A stretch of DNA of 64,000 bases from positions 99,278,132 through 99,342,131 of the forward strand of contig CM060174.1 in assembly GCA_030549775.1 (NCBI GenBank), in the 5' to 3' direction. This DNA comes from Tamarix chinensis. Lineage: Eukaryota; Streptophyta; Magnoliopsida; Caryophyllales; Tamaricaceae. The position numbers and the translations under genes were made by a program. The notes below the pieces were generated by a model. The model ran no database searches. It was not told the origin of the DNA and saw nothing but the letters and a program-made list of their open reading frames with translations. Below, in pieces: positions 23,210-37,199 of this stretch (position 1 is the stretch's first letter; every line of letters begins with the position of its first letter).

Positions 23210-25814
23210 CTTATAGGGGAATACCATGTGAGTTGGGGCTAGACCGATCCACCGACAAAAATAGTGGCTAGGAGACTTCTGTCCTGGAGATCGATCCACT
23301 TGCGAATAATAGTGCCCATGTGTGTGTTGCCCTGGAGTGTATTCCGTTCCACCAACTATAACAATGGGTTCCCGTACTCACGTGGATATAATTCGAGAGA
23401 TGATGTTGAATAATGTTTGATTAATGGCTCAAGACCAGAAGTATTGACCTCACTATTGCGATCTATTATTATGATATAAATGCAGCCTTGGTGCCTATCA
23501 CTCTTGGTAAGTGATGTAAATGCTAGGTAAATGAACCTTTTTATAGGCATTTCCTATTATATGTTGTGTTGCATCGTGTATTGGCTCTTATGTTGATTGT
23601 GATTATCTCTATGCTTGCGTATGTTATTGTTTTTACATCGTTTATGTATGATGTGTTGCATGTAGGCCTTGCCTTTTATTCTAGTATAAAAGGTTACTAC
23701 GTATCATAGTACTAAAGGGTTTCGTTTATGGACTATTGCCTATTCAATGGGTAGAGTCCCTTGCAGGTTAGCCGCAGGTGCTATTCAAGCTATTATTGGG
23801 TTAGAGCATAAGGATTGTGTGGAAAGCTTTTTAGGGTCCTCCTTTAACCTTACTATTTTTTTGTTTAATGATTTTACTCTTGTAACCACTAATAGTGGGT
23901 TTTTTTATATCTTTTGTAACGTATTTAACGCGCTACTCTGATTTAAATGAAAGTTTGAATTTGTATAAATTGTGTTCTGTTCCTTTTTAGCCTTAGGACT
24001 TGGTACTGGAATAGTAGGAGGAAATCGATCTAGTACAAAGTGTAGCGGTAGCATCCCCGAAATTTACCGTTTTTGCTTCTGCTAATTTTTAATTAAAACA
24101 AAATTTTCAGTAGTGAATTTGGGGGAAGTTACAATAGTGGCTTAGGAGCTATGTACCTTGAGAAGTGCATCAACCATTCCACTAGATTAAGAATACCGAA
24201 TCCCCTAGAATCAATGTGAATGAATTTATGATTCTAAGATAAGTAACTAATGGATAAGACATTAATCACTTAAAGTGAAAGATTATGTGAGTTAGGATCA
24301 AAGTGTTGTATCCGTTCCATCGGATGATAATTGAAATACCCCAAAAATCCTAATTTAATAATATAGCTAATTAAGGATTTATTATAGAGATTAATTAAAT
24401 AAATTATTTTGTTAAAATAAGAGGAAGTAATTAGGACAAAATTAAGAGGAAATTAATAAATAATTTAATTAGAAAAAAATTAGAGTGTTTTGCTAATTAA
24501 AATGGAATTTAGGAAAAATCTTTCAAAAATCCTTAATTAGCCTAAAAAGGGAATTAATTATTATTTTTAAATATCCCAAAGTACCAAAATATTCTAAATA
24601 CCCTAACCCACCTATTTTTCTTTTTCTCATTTTCCTTTTTCCCCTCTTTTCTTTCTTTTCTTTTCTTTTCTCCTTTTAACTTCTTCCTTCTTTTCTTTTT
24701 TCTTCTTCCCTCCCTCAACCTGGGCCAGCCCAGCCCAAATCCCCCTCTCTTCCCCCTTCGTGGCCCAGACCCGCGCGCCACAACTTCTACCCTCCCGCCC
24801 GATCCAGCTCTCCCCCTCCTTCTCTTCTTTTTCCTAGATTGTCGGTCCAGCACCCCTTCCCCCTCTTTCTTCTCCCTTGACTACCTTTCTCTCTCCCCGT
24901 GCCTGGCTACTCCACTTCCCCGCGCACGCATGCAACCCTTGCGCCACCGCACGCTAGGCCACCATCCCTACCCTCTTCCATAACACTCCATCTCTTTCCT
25001 CTACCCAATCTCAGCCCCTCTCTCTCCTCACACGTGGCACTCTCTCCTCCCCTTTCTCCATCCCAAGCAGCCAGCCTGCAAAAATTCACAAGCCTTCTCC
25101 AGCCATTGGGCCGCCAGTCGGCAACCCGCACACCTGCCACCGACCTCCCTCACTCCTCCTCTCTCCTCCCCCCTCAATATTAGCCTATAAATACCCCTCT
25201 ACCACCGCTCATTCGAGTTTTTTCTCCCAACCCAAAACCTCTCCTTTTCTATCGCCGCCCGTTTCTCCGCCGCCGTCCAATGCCGCTGCCCAAGCCACCT
25301 ACCAAACTAGTCCCTGCATCACCCTTCACCAAGCAACACTCACTACCACCCTCCATTTTCCCTACACAAGCCATCCCAGCCATGCAAAGTGTCATTCCCG
25401 ATCAACCACACCTCCAGCCATAGCCGCCCTTGCGCCACTGTCCACCGCCACTCTTGCCGCAACCACCACCCCTTACACCACCCAAAATCACATGAAGACT
25501 CTCATATACCTTTCCCTACCCTCCATTTCCCCTTCCTCCCTATCCTCCTCCCTTCCTCCCTCTCCACCACCCTCGGCCACCACAACACTGCCCCTGCGCC
25601 GCCGCCTTCATTCCAACCCTCTCAACTGGGGCAACCTCAACCACCCCAACTTCCACCCTCATTTCCCCAATCCTATTCCCGACACTCGACTATCTATCTT
25701 TTCTCCCCTTTTTCCCGCCACTGCCGGTGCCGCTGGTCACCACTAACCTTAGGTGGTACCCTAAGCCCTCTCAACCCTAAACCCTAATTATGCAAGCCTT
25801 ATCCATTTTACTTG

Positions 25815-26362
<548 letters not shown>

Positions 26363-26800
26363 ATACTAGATTTGGTATGTTATCACTTTGTTGCTATAAA
26401 AGAATAATACTCAAACCTTAATATTATTATTATTTATTATTCGAATATTGCTAGTATTATTCCTAATACCTTTTATTATTAACATTGTTACTATAGCATT
26501 GTTACTATTACTATTATTATATTATCACTACTTCAAATATTATTATTAATATCATTACCCTTAGCCATATTAGTATTTTGTTAGTATTAATATTATTATA
26601 TTATTATTTTATCCCTAACCCTATTATTAGCTTTAGCCTTAAAAATATTAGGGTTTCTATTACTATGAGTATTAGTATTACTATTATTATTAATATCGCT
26701 ATTTTACTAGAACTAGTATTAGTACTATTATTATTAATATCACTATTTTTGCTATAACTAGTGTTAGTACTATTATTAGATGAAATAAAGCTATTATATT

Positions 26801-27339
26801 TAGGGATAGCAATTTTCCCCGCGGGTTCGGGGCCCCGTCGGGGATTCCCCGTTCGGGTTCGGGTTCGGGGAGGAAATTCGAGGATCGGGTTCGGGTTCGG
26901 GGATTCTTAACGGGGATTTTTTCGGGGACGGGGCGGGGACGGGTTTGGGGTCCCCATCCCCGAACCCGCCCCGAAATTTTTTTTATATATATTTTTATAT
27001 AATTATATATATATAATATATATATAATTTTTTTATAGAATATAAATTAAAAATATAATATAAAAAAATTGTTTGAAGATCGGGGATGGGATCGGGGATC
27101 GGGTATAAAGTCGGGTTTCGGGGATTGGGTCGGGTTTTAAGAACGGAAAATAAATCGGGGATGAAAAATAAATCGGGGATCGGGTCGGGTATGGGGATTT
27201 GATCCCCGCGGGGATCGGGTCGGGGAATCCCCGATAAGAAAATAACGGGGATCGGGTCGGGTTCGGGGATTATTTTCCTTATCGGGTTCGGGGATGGGGA
27301 TGGGGTCCCCGTCCCCGACCCGCCCCGTTGCCATCCCTA
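26801..27339 (-). mobile_element. hAT-type MITE, second intact copy, opposite orientation
   Basis: It begins TAGGGATAGCAA and ends TTGCCATCCCTA, flanked by the exact 8-bp duplication ATTATATT (26793-26800 and 27340-27347). Its sequence is close to the reverse complement of the copy at 22704: the end reading GCGGGTTCGGGGCCCCGTCGG is on the left here and on the right there. The AT-rich core is at 26980-27070. It inserted into solo LTR C. Confidence 0.88.
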
Positions 27340-28899
27340 ATTATATTTAATAATATAAATATGGCTATAAATATTAATATAAACCTATTTTGACTAGTAA
27401 TACTCTAGTAGGCTAACTTGAGAATTAAAAACCCTATTTTCACTTGTAGAGTTTCTTTTAATAATAGTAACCCTAATCTTAGAATAAAATAGGAAATAAT
27501 AGTATTTTGGTATGAGGGAAACTAATCCTTAGTTTTTCCCTCTTATAGGTGAAACCAGTCAAAACCCTAAGGAGGCATAGGAGTGTGCTCCAAGACCGGT
27601 GACGTTTTAGGTAAGGATGTAGCCAAGGCCCTATGTGTGCTATGTGCCTTATATGCCTTGTATGCCATGTATCATGATATGTTATGTATCTTGTGTTTTT
27701 TTATTATAACTATTTTATGTGTAGCACAGCTTGGAGTTGAGGTATGCTCAGGTGCTTTATTATGACATGTGTTTAATATGTTTAAGCTGTGAATTGTGAT
27801 ATGATGTGATGTGGCCCTTTAGGACATGCATGCTAGGATATTTAATGTGGTAATGTGGGGTGGAAAGATGAAAAAGAAAGATGGGAAAGTATGTTGACCA
27901 AAGGGAAGTAAGTTGACCAAGGAGAAGTGAGTTGACCAAGGAGTGTGAGATTGACCTAAGTATCCCGTGATCCATGATTGGAAGAATAAAAAGGGGCTCT
28001 AAATAAAATAAAGGAATGGGTGAACCTTGTAGGGGAGAATCTAGGTTTTGCATGGGAGAATCTAGGGTTTGCATGGGAATTCTAGGGTTTTTCATGAAAA
28101 CTTCTAGGGTTCGCAAGGAGTGCATGGAGTCCGCATGGGGATGAATTTTACGTATGAAAGGTTGTATCGGGATGTAAGTAAGGTAAGGGAAGAGTTGTTT
28201 GGGTGATTGGAGGCTTTGGGTGAAAAATAGTACGTGGGTTAGTATAAGGGTGATCAGGAGACTTGACTAGGATTTGGAAGGAAAACCCTAATTTGAGATG
28301 GTGATGAAAGTAAAAATAAATGGAGGGGAATGGTATATGGGATGAGGATGGAGGAATGCCATGTGTAGGGTGAGTATGAATATAATGGGAGAAGCAAGGG
28401 TGGAAGATGAGAAATGGAGAGGTGATAGGTGGAAAGAAGGATGCTAGGGTTTGGTGTGGCTAACTAGGGTTTGGTGTAGCCACCTAGGGTTTCGTGATCA
28501 CACGTGTACTCAGGGGAGTAAAGTGAAATGATGAGGGGTGAATCTAAGGAAGTGATGTGTGGGGTGTTGAACAGCCTTGGTTGTGTGAGGTGGAGAAGGA
28601 TGGGCCACATAGGCCCACATTAGGGTTTCTGGAGAAAACCCTAGGGTAAGGCAGTGAGTGGACTTGGAGGTGTTAGGTAGTGGGCCTTGACCCACACAAT
28701 TAGGAGTGGGCATCTGGTGTGAATAAGTGGAGTAAGGAAGGGATGTTGGGGTGTGTTAGGAGGGGCAGAGTCTCAAGATATGGGACGGGCCCTCTTGGGA
28801 GGATAAGTGTAGAAGGAGTGTGACATGCATGTCTAGGGCGAAACTTTTTGAATAATATACAATAAGATATTAATCATTCAAAGAGGAAGATTGTTGAGC

Positions 28900-29260
28900 C
28901 GGGCCCAGACCGGTCCACCGACGAATAATAGTGGCCAGGAGCCGGGGTGCCCTGGAGATCGATCCATCGACAATAATAGTGGTCAGGAGCATTATGTCCT
29001 GTACGTTTTCCAGTCCACCGGCTATAATAGTGGGGGATTCCGTGGTCAACAAACCAAACATAATTGTGCTAAGACATGGGGACAATACTAAGTACTTACA
29101 GTGAAACACCATGAGAGTCAGGGCCAGACTAGTCCACTGACGAATAATAGTGGTCAGGACCATCTTGCCTTGGAGACCGATCCACCGGCAATAATAGTGG
29201 TCAGAAGCATTATGCCCTGTACGTTTTTCGGTCCACCGGCTATAATAGTAGGGCTCCCGC
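28900..29260 (+). repeat. CCACCGG...AATAGTGG hairpin units in LTR C
   Basis: At least six units are present, for example GTCCACCGACGAATAATAGTGG and GATCCACCGGCAATAATAGTGG, separated by GCCCTG-containing spacers. The units form two groups, each ending in a one-off GGGGATTCC or GGGCTCCCGC and AT-rich spacer, as in LTRs A and D. Confidence 0.8.
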
Positions 29261-32200
29261 ACTCGCATGGAATGATAATAAGCATGGTGTGAAATGAGTA
29301 TTGATCAAATAATTAAAGAATCAGTTGATTCGGACTAGAGCTTGGCCTTTACTCATCTGTAGTGATTATATGTTGTTTATTTGATCATACTCGTGTTACA
29401 TGTTTTTGTATGCTTGGTCTTAGCTGCATGGTCACATTACTCAGTTGTAGCATACTGACCACCCTTTTATGGGTGTTGCTCATTCCCACGAGCAGAAGAC
29501 CCATTTGACTTTGTGCAGGTTGGAGATACTATTTTTGATGCCAACGATGCTTACGAGGCATCAGGCGGGGGCGAGTGTTGAGTATGGACTTGGCCTGGGA
29601 ATTCGAGAGTGTCATGGCCGGATTTACTTTTCATGTTCTTTTACGTTGTACCGGTTTTTCTAGACTTGATTTTTATTGTATTGTAATCTTTATTCCTTTT
29701 GAGGAATTTTAATTATGTACTCTAGTTTGTAAACTCTTTTCTACATACTCTGATTTTCATATTATGAACTTTCTAGTTCTGTTATGAATTCTCGTTTTTA
29801 GTATTGACTCGTGTTTGACAATAATCCTCTTCAACCTTAGCACTTAGTACTGGAACGGTAGGAGTGAACCGCTATAATACTAAGTGTGGCTGTAATATCC
29901 CTAGGATTTACAGTTTTATTATTTCGCTTCCGCTAATTCTTTAATAAAATGAAAATTTTTAGTAGTGAATTTTGGAAGTGTTATAATAATAGTGGCTTAG
30001 GTATGTTTTTTTCCTATGAGGTGTTTCAGACCATTCTACTGATTAAGAATAGTGGTTAGAAGTATGTTACCCTGGTTTATGTTGGGTTTGTTCCACCGGA
30101 CGATAATAGTAGCTTGAGTGTGTTATACCTTTAGAGGTGCTTTATTCCGTTCCACCAGATTAAAATAGCGGGGGTCCTTGAACTCTATATAAATAAAATA
30201 ATGGATTGTCTTTATATTTAATAATGAGTTATAGGATTAGTTTTTACCTTGCATCGCTTATCGTTAATGAAATGCCCCGAAAATTTCTAATTTTATAAAC
30301 TACATTTAAAGGATATTTATTATAAGAATTATTTAAATAAATTATTTTTAAATTGAATTAATTAGGGAAAATCAAGAAGAAATTTATAAGTATTTTTATT
30401 AGAAAAGAATTTGGGTAATTTAGCTAATTAAGCATTTTATTTTGAAAATTAATTAAATAAATTATTTTATTTAAAATAAGAAGGAGAAAATAGTTTCAAA
30501 TTAATATTAATTTTATAAATAATTTAATTAGAGAAAATTAGGATGTTTTGCTAATTAAAAAGGAATTTATGGAAAATCTTTTAAAAGTCCTAATTTAGCC
30601 TAAAAAGGGATTTAAATAATATTTTATTTAAATATTACCATTTTTAAATATCCCAAATATTCTAATTAATTTAATTGAGCCAACCCACTATTTTTATTTT
30701 TCCTTTTTCCCTTTTTTTTTCCTTTTCTTTTTCTTTTTCTTCTTATTTTCTTTTTCTTTTCCTTCTTCTCCCCGAACTGGGCCAGCCCGGCAGCCCAGTC
30801 TTTCTTTTCTTCTTTTCCTTCCGCCCAGCCCAGCAACGCGACGCTGGCTCTTCCGTCGTCCCCCTCTACGCGCGGCGTTTCGTACCTTCTCGTCTCTCAA
30901 CGCGTCGTCCCATTTAAGTCACCCTCGCCTCGCGCCGACCGGCCCGGTCTGCCCCGTTTTTCTTTCTTTTCTTTCTTCCCTGAGCCGCCCGGCTTTCCCC
31001 TTTCTTCTTCCTCCTTCGCGCCTGCCAGCCCCGACGCCACCCTGCACCTGCAACTCCCAGCCCGAAAATGGCGGCGTCAGCCACGACGAATTTGACCGAC
31101 CGATTCACCCTTCTTTTTCTTCCTCTTGACTCGCACATTGACTTGGAATGATCAATTACCCTTAACTCTCGCTCATTCTCTCTCTCTGGCTTCGCGAACC
31201 TTCGACCCAACCCAAGCAATCGCCGGCCGATTTATCACGCCGGCCACCCAAACCCTATAACCCAAACCCATCCTGCCGACCTCCAAAACCCTAATAACCC
31301 ATCTAAAGTCTATAAATAACCCAGTCATGGATGATTTTGAAGCTTTTTCTTTCCCGAAACCCTAAGTAAGAAACCCAGCCACCACCGATTCAGACGCCCC
31401 ATCCACCGTCGATAGTCAACCTCAGCGTCACCTCTACATTCCAAACTCTTCCCTGAAACTCCATCTAGCTAACTAAACCATTATCAACCTTCGATTCTTC
31501 TTGCACGGGCCTCCATAACCGTGCAAAGTTTGCTATCCATTTAGCCAGAATTTTTACCCCGAAACCTTAAGCCACCATCCGCCGCCACATTCGCCACTTC
31601 TACCACCCTTTAAACCACCCAATATCTCCTTATAAGTCTCCTCCACCGAACCATAAGCTTATTTTATTTTTCTCCTTTCCCCTTCCCTCTTTTTCTTCAT
31701 TTTCACCCCTCTTAGACCACTTTTTCGGCCACCTCCGGGAACCACCGCCGGTGCCACCAATACCCTCCAATTCAAGGTGAAACCCTAGAACTTTTAAATA
31801 CTTACTTTCGATTTATTGATAATTATTATGCTTTTATTCTAATTTTTAATGCTAATTCGAGTTTAATTATTATTATTATAATTATTATTATTGTTGTTAT
31901 CAACTGTATTTTAATTCCTAAATTTGGTTGACAGGTCTGGGAGTATTATTGAGTAAGATAAATTATTATTCTCGAATTTTTCCTATTTAATGTAATTATT
32001 ACATGTTTAATAATATTATTAATAATATAATTAATATTATTATTGTTAGTATAATTAGTTATTTGATACTGCAATTATTTCAGGAGAATTAGAAACCTAA
32101 AATTTTAATTAAGTCTCGTAGCTTTGCCTTTTATTATTATTTTTAGCATTTTTAACATTATTACTAATTATCTTATTATTATTAACCATATTAACTTTAT

Positions 32201-32924
32201 ATAATAAGTATATGTATAAAATTAATATCTTTTTACATTTCAAATAGTATTATCATTAAATGGGGAGTTTTCGAAATCCACTTTGTAAATTTAAGGCTTA
32301 GATTATTATTATTATTAAGTTTTCTATTAATATTACTACTATTAGTAATAATTTGTTATTATTAAAATTATTATTATAATAAATATTATTATTATTATTA
32401 TTATTACCTTTACTAAATTTATTTCGGTAAAGGGTAGAAACCCTTATATCACCTTTTTACTTTAAATTATAATAGTATGTATTAATGTTTTAGTGGTTTT
32501 GGGCATAATTAATTAAGAATCAAGACTTAAGATAAATTAGAAACTAATAGTAGTATAGGAAGGAAGCTAATCCTAGTATTTCTTCCCCATAATAGGTGAG
32601 CCCAATCAAATCCCTCAAGTGGAATAGGAGCGTGCTCCAAGACCGGTGTCGTTTTAGGTAAGGAGTGCTAAGGCCTTTTTATGTGCTTATGTATATTATG
32701 TGTTTCGCATGTTATGTATCTAATGTTTATTATAATTAAATATTTTATATGTGGTATGACTTGGAGTTGAAGTATGTTGTGCATGGTATGTGTATTAATT
32801 ATGTATGATGATATGTGTTGTGTATGTGAGGACGTCGATGTGGTTTGTGTGAGAGGAAGGATGAAAAAGGAGGATGGGGAAAGAAGTTGACTAAGGGAAG
32901 TGAGTTGACCTAATTTTATGGTTT

Positions 32925-33400
32925 TATAAGGAATAATCTAGTTTATGATGCTATTTGGGAGAATTTAAGTTATGATATTATATGGGAGAGTTTAATTTAT
33001 GATTGATTGAGAGAATTAAATTATGGTTTGTTTGGGAGAATTTAGTTTATGATGTTATTTGGGAGAATGTAATTTATAATATTATATGGGATAATTTAAG
33101 TTATGATTTGATTGAGAGAGTTAATTTATAATTTATTTGGGAGAATTTAGTTTACGATGTTATTTGGGAGAATGTAATTTATAATATTATATGGGAGAAT
33201 TTAAGTTATGATTTGATTGGGAGAGTTAATTTATAATTTGTTTGGGAGAATCCAATTCATGATGTTATTTGGGAAAACGTAATTTATGATATTATATGGG
33301 GGAATCTAATTTATGATTTTCTTGGGGAAATTCAATTTATAGTTTTCCTTGGGAGATTCTAATTTATGATTTTATGTGGAAGAATCTTTATGGCTTGAAT
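32925..33400 (+). repeat. Minisatellite, about 27-bp units (GGGAGAATTTA core)
   Basis: Units such as TTTGGGAGAATTTAGTTTAT and TATGGGAGAATTTAAGTTAT alternate with GATGTTATT or GATTTGATT, giving a higher-order pattern of a few related unit types. It is confined to LTR D, though a short GGGAGAATCTAGG repeat at 28030-28090 in LTR C may be its seed. Confidence 0.8.
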
Positions 33401-33574
33401 TTAGGGTTTGGTATGGAAGAATCTTTACGGTTTGAATTTAGGGTTTGGAATGGGTGAATCTTTGATTTTGGTTGGATTGAATTTATGGTTTTGTATGACG
33501 GAATCTAGGGTTTACCTGGTGGTATTAATGGATGTATGTTGGTATTAAGGTTTGTATGGTGGTAATTATAGTTG

Positions 33575-33900
33575 TTAGGTGGTACGTTGCATGGCAATAT
33601 TAGGGTTGTATGGAAAGGTGGTACGTTGCATGGCAATATTAGGGTTGTATAGAAAGGTGGTACGTTGCATGGCAATATTAGGGTTGTATAGAAAGGTAGT
33701 ACGTTGCATGGCAATATTAGGGTTGCATAGAAAGGTGGTACATTGCATGGCAATATTAGGGTTGCATAGAAAGGTGGTACATTGCATGGCAATATTATTA
33801 GGGTTGCATGGAAAGGTGGTACGCTGCATGATAATATTGGAGTTGCATGGAAAGATGGTGCGTTGCATGGTAGTATTAGGTTGCATGGAGGTGTGGTGTG
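33575..33900 (+). repeat. 39-bp tandem repeat in LTR D
   Basis: Units of 39 bases such as GGTGGTACGTTGCATGGCAA plus TATTAGGGTTGTATAGAAA repeat about seven to eight times, first almost identical, then drifting and shortening towards 34000. Because 39 is a multiple of three and few stops occur, open frames of 139-160 codons appear on both strands; these are artefacts. Confidence 0.9.
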
Positions 33901-34129
33901 TTGCATGGGAGTTAGGGTTTGCATGGAAGGGTGACTTACATGGAGCTAGGGTTGCATGGGAGTCAGGGTTGCATAGAAGTATAGTTTGCATGGAGCTAGG
34001 GTTTTCATGAGAGCTAGGGTTTGCATTGGAGCTGGGGCTTTGCATAAAGTTAGTCATGCATATTTGGGCATAAGCCTTTGAATAAAATATTTAAGACACT
34101 AATTACTTAAAGTGGAAGATATTGAGACG

Positions 34130-34520
34130 GGACCAGCCGATCCACCGGTCAGTAATAGTGGTTAGGGTTTTACCCTATGTGCGACCGATCCACCGGTTAA
34201 AATAGTGGTTAGGGTTTTACCCTATTGTGACCGATCCACCGGTAATAATAGTGGTTAGGACATGATGTCCTATTGTGACCGGCCCACCGGTTATAATAGT
34301 GGGGGATCCTGATCTCAATAAAAATGAACCATAGTTTTGCTAAGGCATTTAAAAGGTACTAATTACTTACAGTGGAACACCATGTGAGCAGGAACCAGCC
34401 AATCCACCGGTAAGGAATAGTGGTGTGGACTTTGTCCCGCAAGTGTCCGATCCACCGGCGAATAATAGTGGTGTGGACTTTGTCCCGCAAGTGACCGGCC
34501 CACCGGCAATAGGGTGTTCC
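34130..34520 (+). repeat. CCACCGG...AATAGTGG hairpin units in LTR D
   Basis: About seven units are present, for example GATCCACCGGTTAAAATAGTGG and GATCCACCGGCGAATAATAGTGG, with spacers GTTAGGGTTTTACCCTA or TGTGGACTTTGTCCCGCA. The spacers differ from those in C (CAGGAGC...GCCCTG) but each is itself a small inverted repeat, so the paired pattern is kept while the sequence changes. Confidence 0.8.
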
Positions 34521-35943
34521 TGTACTTACATGGATTGATAAAAGGCATGGTGTGAATTGAACTTTGATAAGAGATTAATGAAACGATTAATCTGGACTAC
34601 AATTGGGCCTTTGTACTTTTACCTGGTTGATCATATGCATTTATGATTGTGTTCTTCTATGTTCTGCATGATTTATGTATTTGTGTGTTGGCCTTAGTGA
34701 TCAAGTCACCTTACTCAGTACTGGACCCGTACTGATACTACCTTGGTTGATGGGTCCTGTGATGATCCACCGATGGTGGGGAGCAGACCTCTTGTGCAGG
34801 TTTAAGATCAGAGACTATTTTGGGGTGGCAGGCCTGACTTGAGTGAGTAGGCAATCCGGAATTTGACCCATCGGGTTTTATCTTATTTAAATGTATTTCT
34901 ATTTGGAAGTTACAAGTGTTAATAAACATTTATGCGTACTCTGATTTTTTTGTATGATCTTTCGAATTCTTTTATGAATTGTTAATTTGAATTTAACATA
35001 AATCTTTTCTTTAGCCTTAGTACTTGGTACTGGAACGGTCGGAGAGAACCGGTCTGGTACTAAGTGTGGCGGTAACATTCCCAGAATTCACAGGTTTTAA
35101 GTATTTCTATTTTAATTGCTTCCGCTTTTCAAAAAAAAAAGTAGTGAATTTTGGGGTGTTACAGTTAACTCACATGTATATTTATTCTCTTTTGTACCCT
35201 TAATTTGACTGTATGGTTACCTTATTTAGTTTGTAGCGTACTGATCATCCTTTTAATAAATGTTACTCATTCTCATGAGCATATCCACCTTATTTTTCAG
35301 GTGGTTGTTGATTACTACTTTTAATATGCTTGCCTTTACTAAGAAATAATTAGGTTGGTATAGGGTTTAGTTATCCTGATATCTACATCTTTCTGTGGAC
35401 TCTTAGTCCTCTATTTTCATTATACATACTTCATTCTTTCTATTTAGCATCAAATATTGTGGTGGAATCAAGTACTTCCTACACCTGATTCCTAGGTACG
35501 ATGTCACTTTTATCTTGCACCTAACAAATACTAGGTATAGGGAGTGTATCTTCTATGTTGGATGTGGCGTGATGCCCATTATATTATGTGATTTGGCTTC
35601 TACAACCAACTCTTTAAAACAAAAATTTTAAGTTCTAATATTTGGGGGTGTTACACAGGTTCTTGAATCAGAAGCATTTGTAGGGGTGCCGCTTAGGCAG
35701 AGTTAAATGGGAGCAATTAAGGACCAAGAGTATTAGTGAGAGCTTGCTCTTATAATGAGTTATGATTGTTTAGTAGGCTAATGATATTCATCGAATGAAC
35801 TTAACCCTGGGGGCTTTACGACTTTACTGCACAACAATAAAGACCTTGCTTTAGCTAAAGCCTTACTAAAAAACTAAACCTCCACCACACAACAATATGA
35901 TGGTCTCTCCACACATACAATAGTAAATTAGGTTAGTGCAAGT

Positions 35944-37190
35944 GTAGCACCCCACTTTATGGAAATCTAATTTACATAGAATACTACCTTGATTAATGAA
36001 ATTTAATGTTTAATCTTAGTGATACAATTGCATTTAATGTTTCGATCTTATCGTTTATAATTCTTATAATAATCCTTTCATCAAAACTTTAAATTTATTT
36101 ACGTTTTCCTGAACCTTTAGAAAACAACACTCTTGAATTTGTTTTAAGATTTGAATTGTAGTTTACTTATTTTCTAAGTAAAACAACTCTTTTCTTATGC
36201 ACATCGATTTCATTGGAAAACATCTTTAAATTCATTTATATTCATCTTTAATTTTATATGTTATTATCATATTGAGTTATCCACAATTTTGACTTTATAT
36301 CAATATTTTAACTAATTGTTGCTGTTTTGGATGATTCTAAATAAATTCCTTCACAACTACGATTTTTACTAAATTCATATGATTATAGTTCTTATTTAAA
36401 ATTATGTTTTTGTTTTTGATTTCATGCGCGATTTAATAAATTTTTCCCTTTTTCTGATTTCCCATGACATTCTTATGATAGCTCTTCAATTTTTAGTTGA
36501 GCTAGTAATACTTAGAGAAATAATATTTAATGTTTCCATATGTTCATATGATATGATTTATGATTTTTACAAGGTTTTATAATCCCTACAAATCTTATTT
36601 AATGTTTTCTACAAATTGTTACTATTTTCTATCATAAGTGATTTGCGATTATTTTATTAGAATTTCATTGAGATTTAGAAATAGATTTCTAAAATTTTGA
36701 GGATTCATCACATTAAGTTGACATTAGGATTTAATATAAAAATTTAAAATCTAATTATCTCACTTATTCGCTTATAATATAATACACTTAGTAAAAAATT
36801 ATTTAAACTATTTATGGATGCTTAACATTTCATTTAAATATTATTCTAGGAATTTTAGATATTATATTAAGGCCATATTATTATTTCTATAAATAATATG
36901 TATTCTTGTTATTGATAGAATTTTATTCAAAAGTATTCTAAAATCAGTATCCTCTTATGTCAAAGTAATGGAAATCAATATTTAATAATAAAGTCCCTGT
37001 AGATATAACTTTGCATAGCTATGACGACATCCGTGCGCTAATGGATTTAGTTGAATAAGTGTTTGGTATTGTTGTTAGAGACTTTGTATTTTTTAATATT
37101 GAATCTTCTCATTATTAGGCCAAACTAGAATATCATTATTCTTTTATTCCTTTCTATTTTTATTTTGACTTGTATCCTTTTCTCGTGTGT
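35944..37190 (+). mobile_element. Possible 5' LTR and leader of a Gypsy element
   Basis: A TGTAGCACCCC start at 35944 resembles the termini of the other Gypsy LTRs here and lies upstream of a gag remnant. The rest is AT-rich and I could not locate the LTR end or a primer-binding site. The short stretch 35656-35943 between this and element E shows no feature. Confidence 0.35.
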
Positions 37191-37199
37191 AGGTACTCT

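Larger units (their letters stand above)
18541..24133 (+). mobile_element. Solo LTR B, with 5-bp target duplication ATAGT
   Basis: The element runs from TATGATACCCC (a mutated TGTAATACCCC) to GGGGGAAGTTACA and is flanked by ATAGT on both sides (18536-18540 and 24134-24138). It is 5.6 kb, or about 5.1 kb without its inserted MITE. In order it has an AT-rich start, a long pyrimidine-rich tract (18840-20100), the block near 20290-20390 shared with A, the GGTAATTT minisatellite, the 22110-22460 block shared with A, hairpin units around 22550-23360, and the end hairpin (23997-24042). No protein-coding retrotransposon domain is present. It sits in a CCACC...AATAGTGG unit of element E. Confidence 0.85.
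30268..35163 (+). mobile_element. Solo LTR D, with 5-bp target duplication GTTAA
   Basis: The element runs from TGAAATGCCCC to TTTTGGGGTGTTACA and is flanked by GTTAA (30263-30267 and 35164-35168), 4.9 kb in total. It shares with C the AT-rich start, the pyrimidine-rich tract (30690-31780), ATT runs (31860-32410), and the GTGCTCCAAGACCGGTG block (32630). Two minisatellites of its own follow, then hairpin units and the end hairpin (35021-35066). No retrotransposon proteins are encoded. It lies inside element E. C and D form one subgroup, A and B another, by shared internal blocks. Confidence 0.85.

Noticed and set aside
25389..25787. Proline-rich open frame in LTR C
   Set aside because: Composition artefact of the LTR pyrimidine tract; not conserved in D.
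33505..34057. Long open frames (139-160 codons) on both strands with Cys/Asn/His-rich repeats
   Set aside because: They come from the 39-bp tandem repeat, whose unit length is a multiple of three. No start context, domain or similarity supports a protein.
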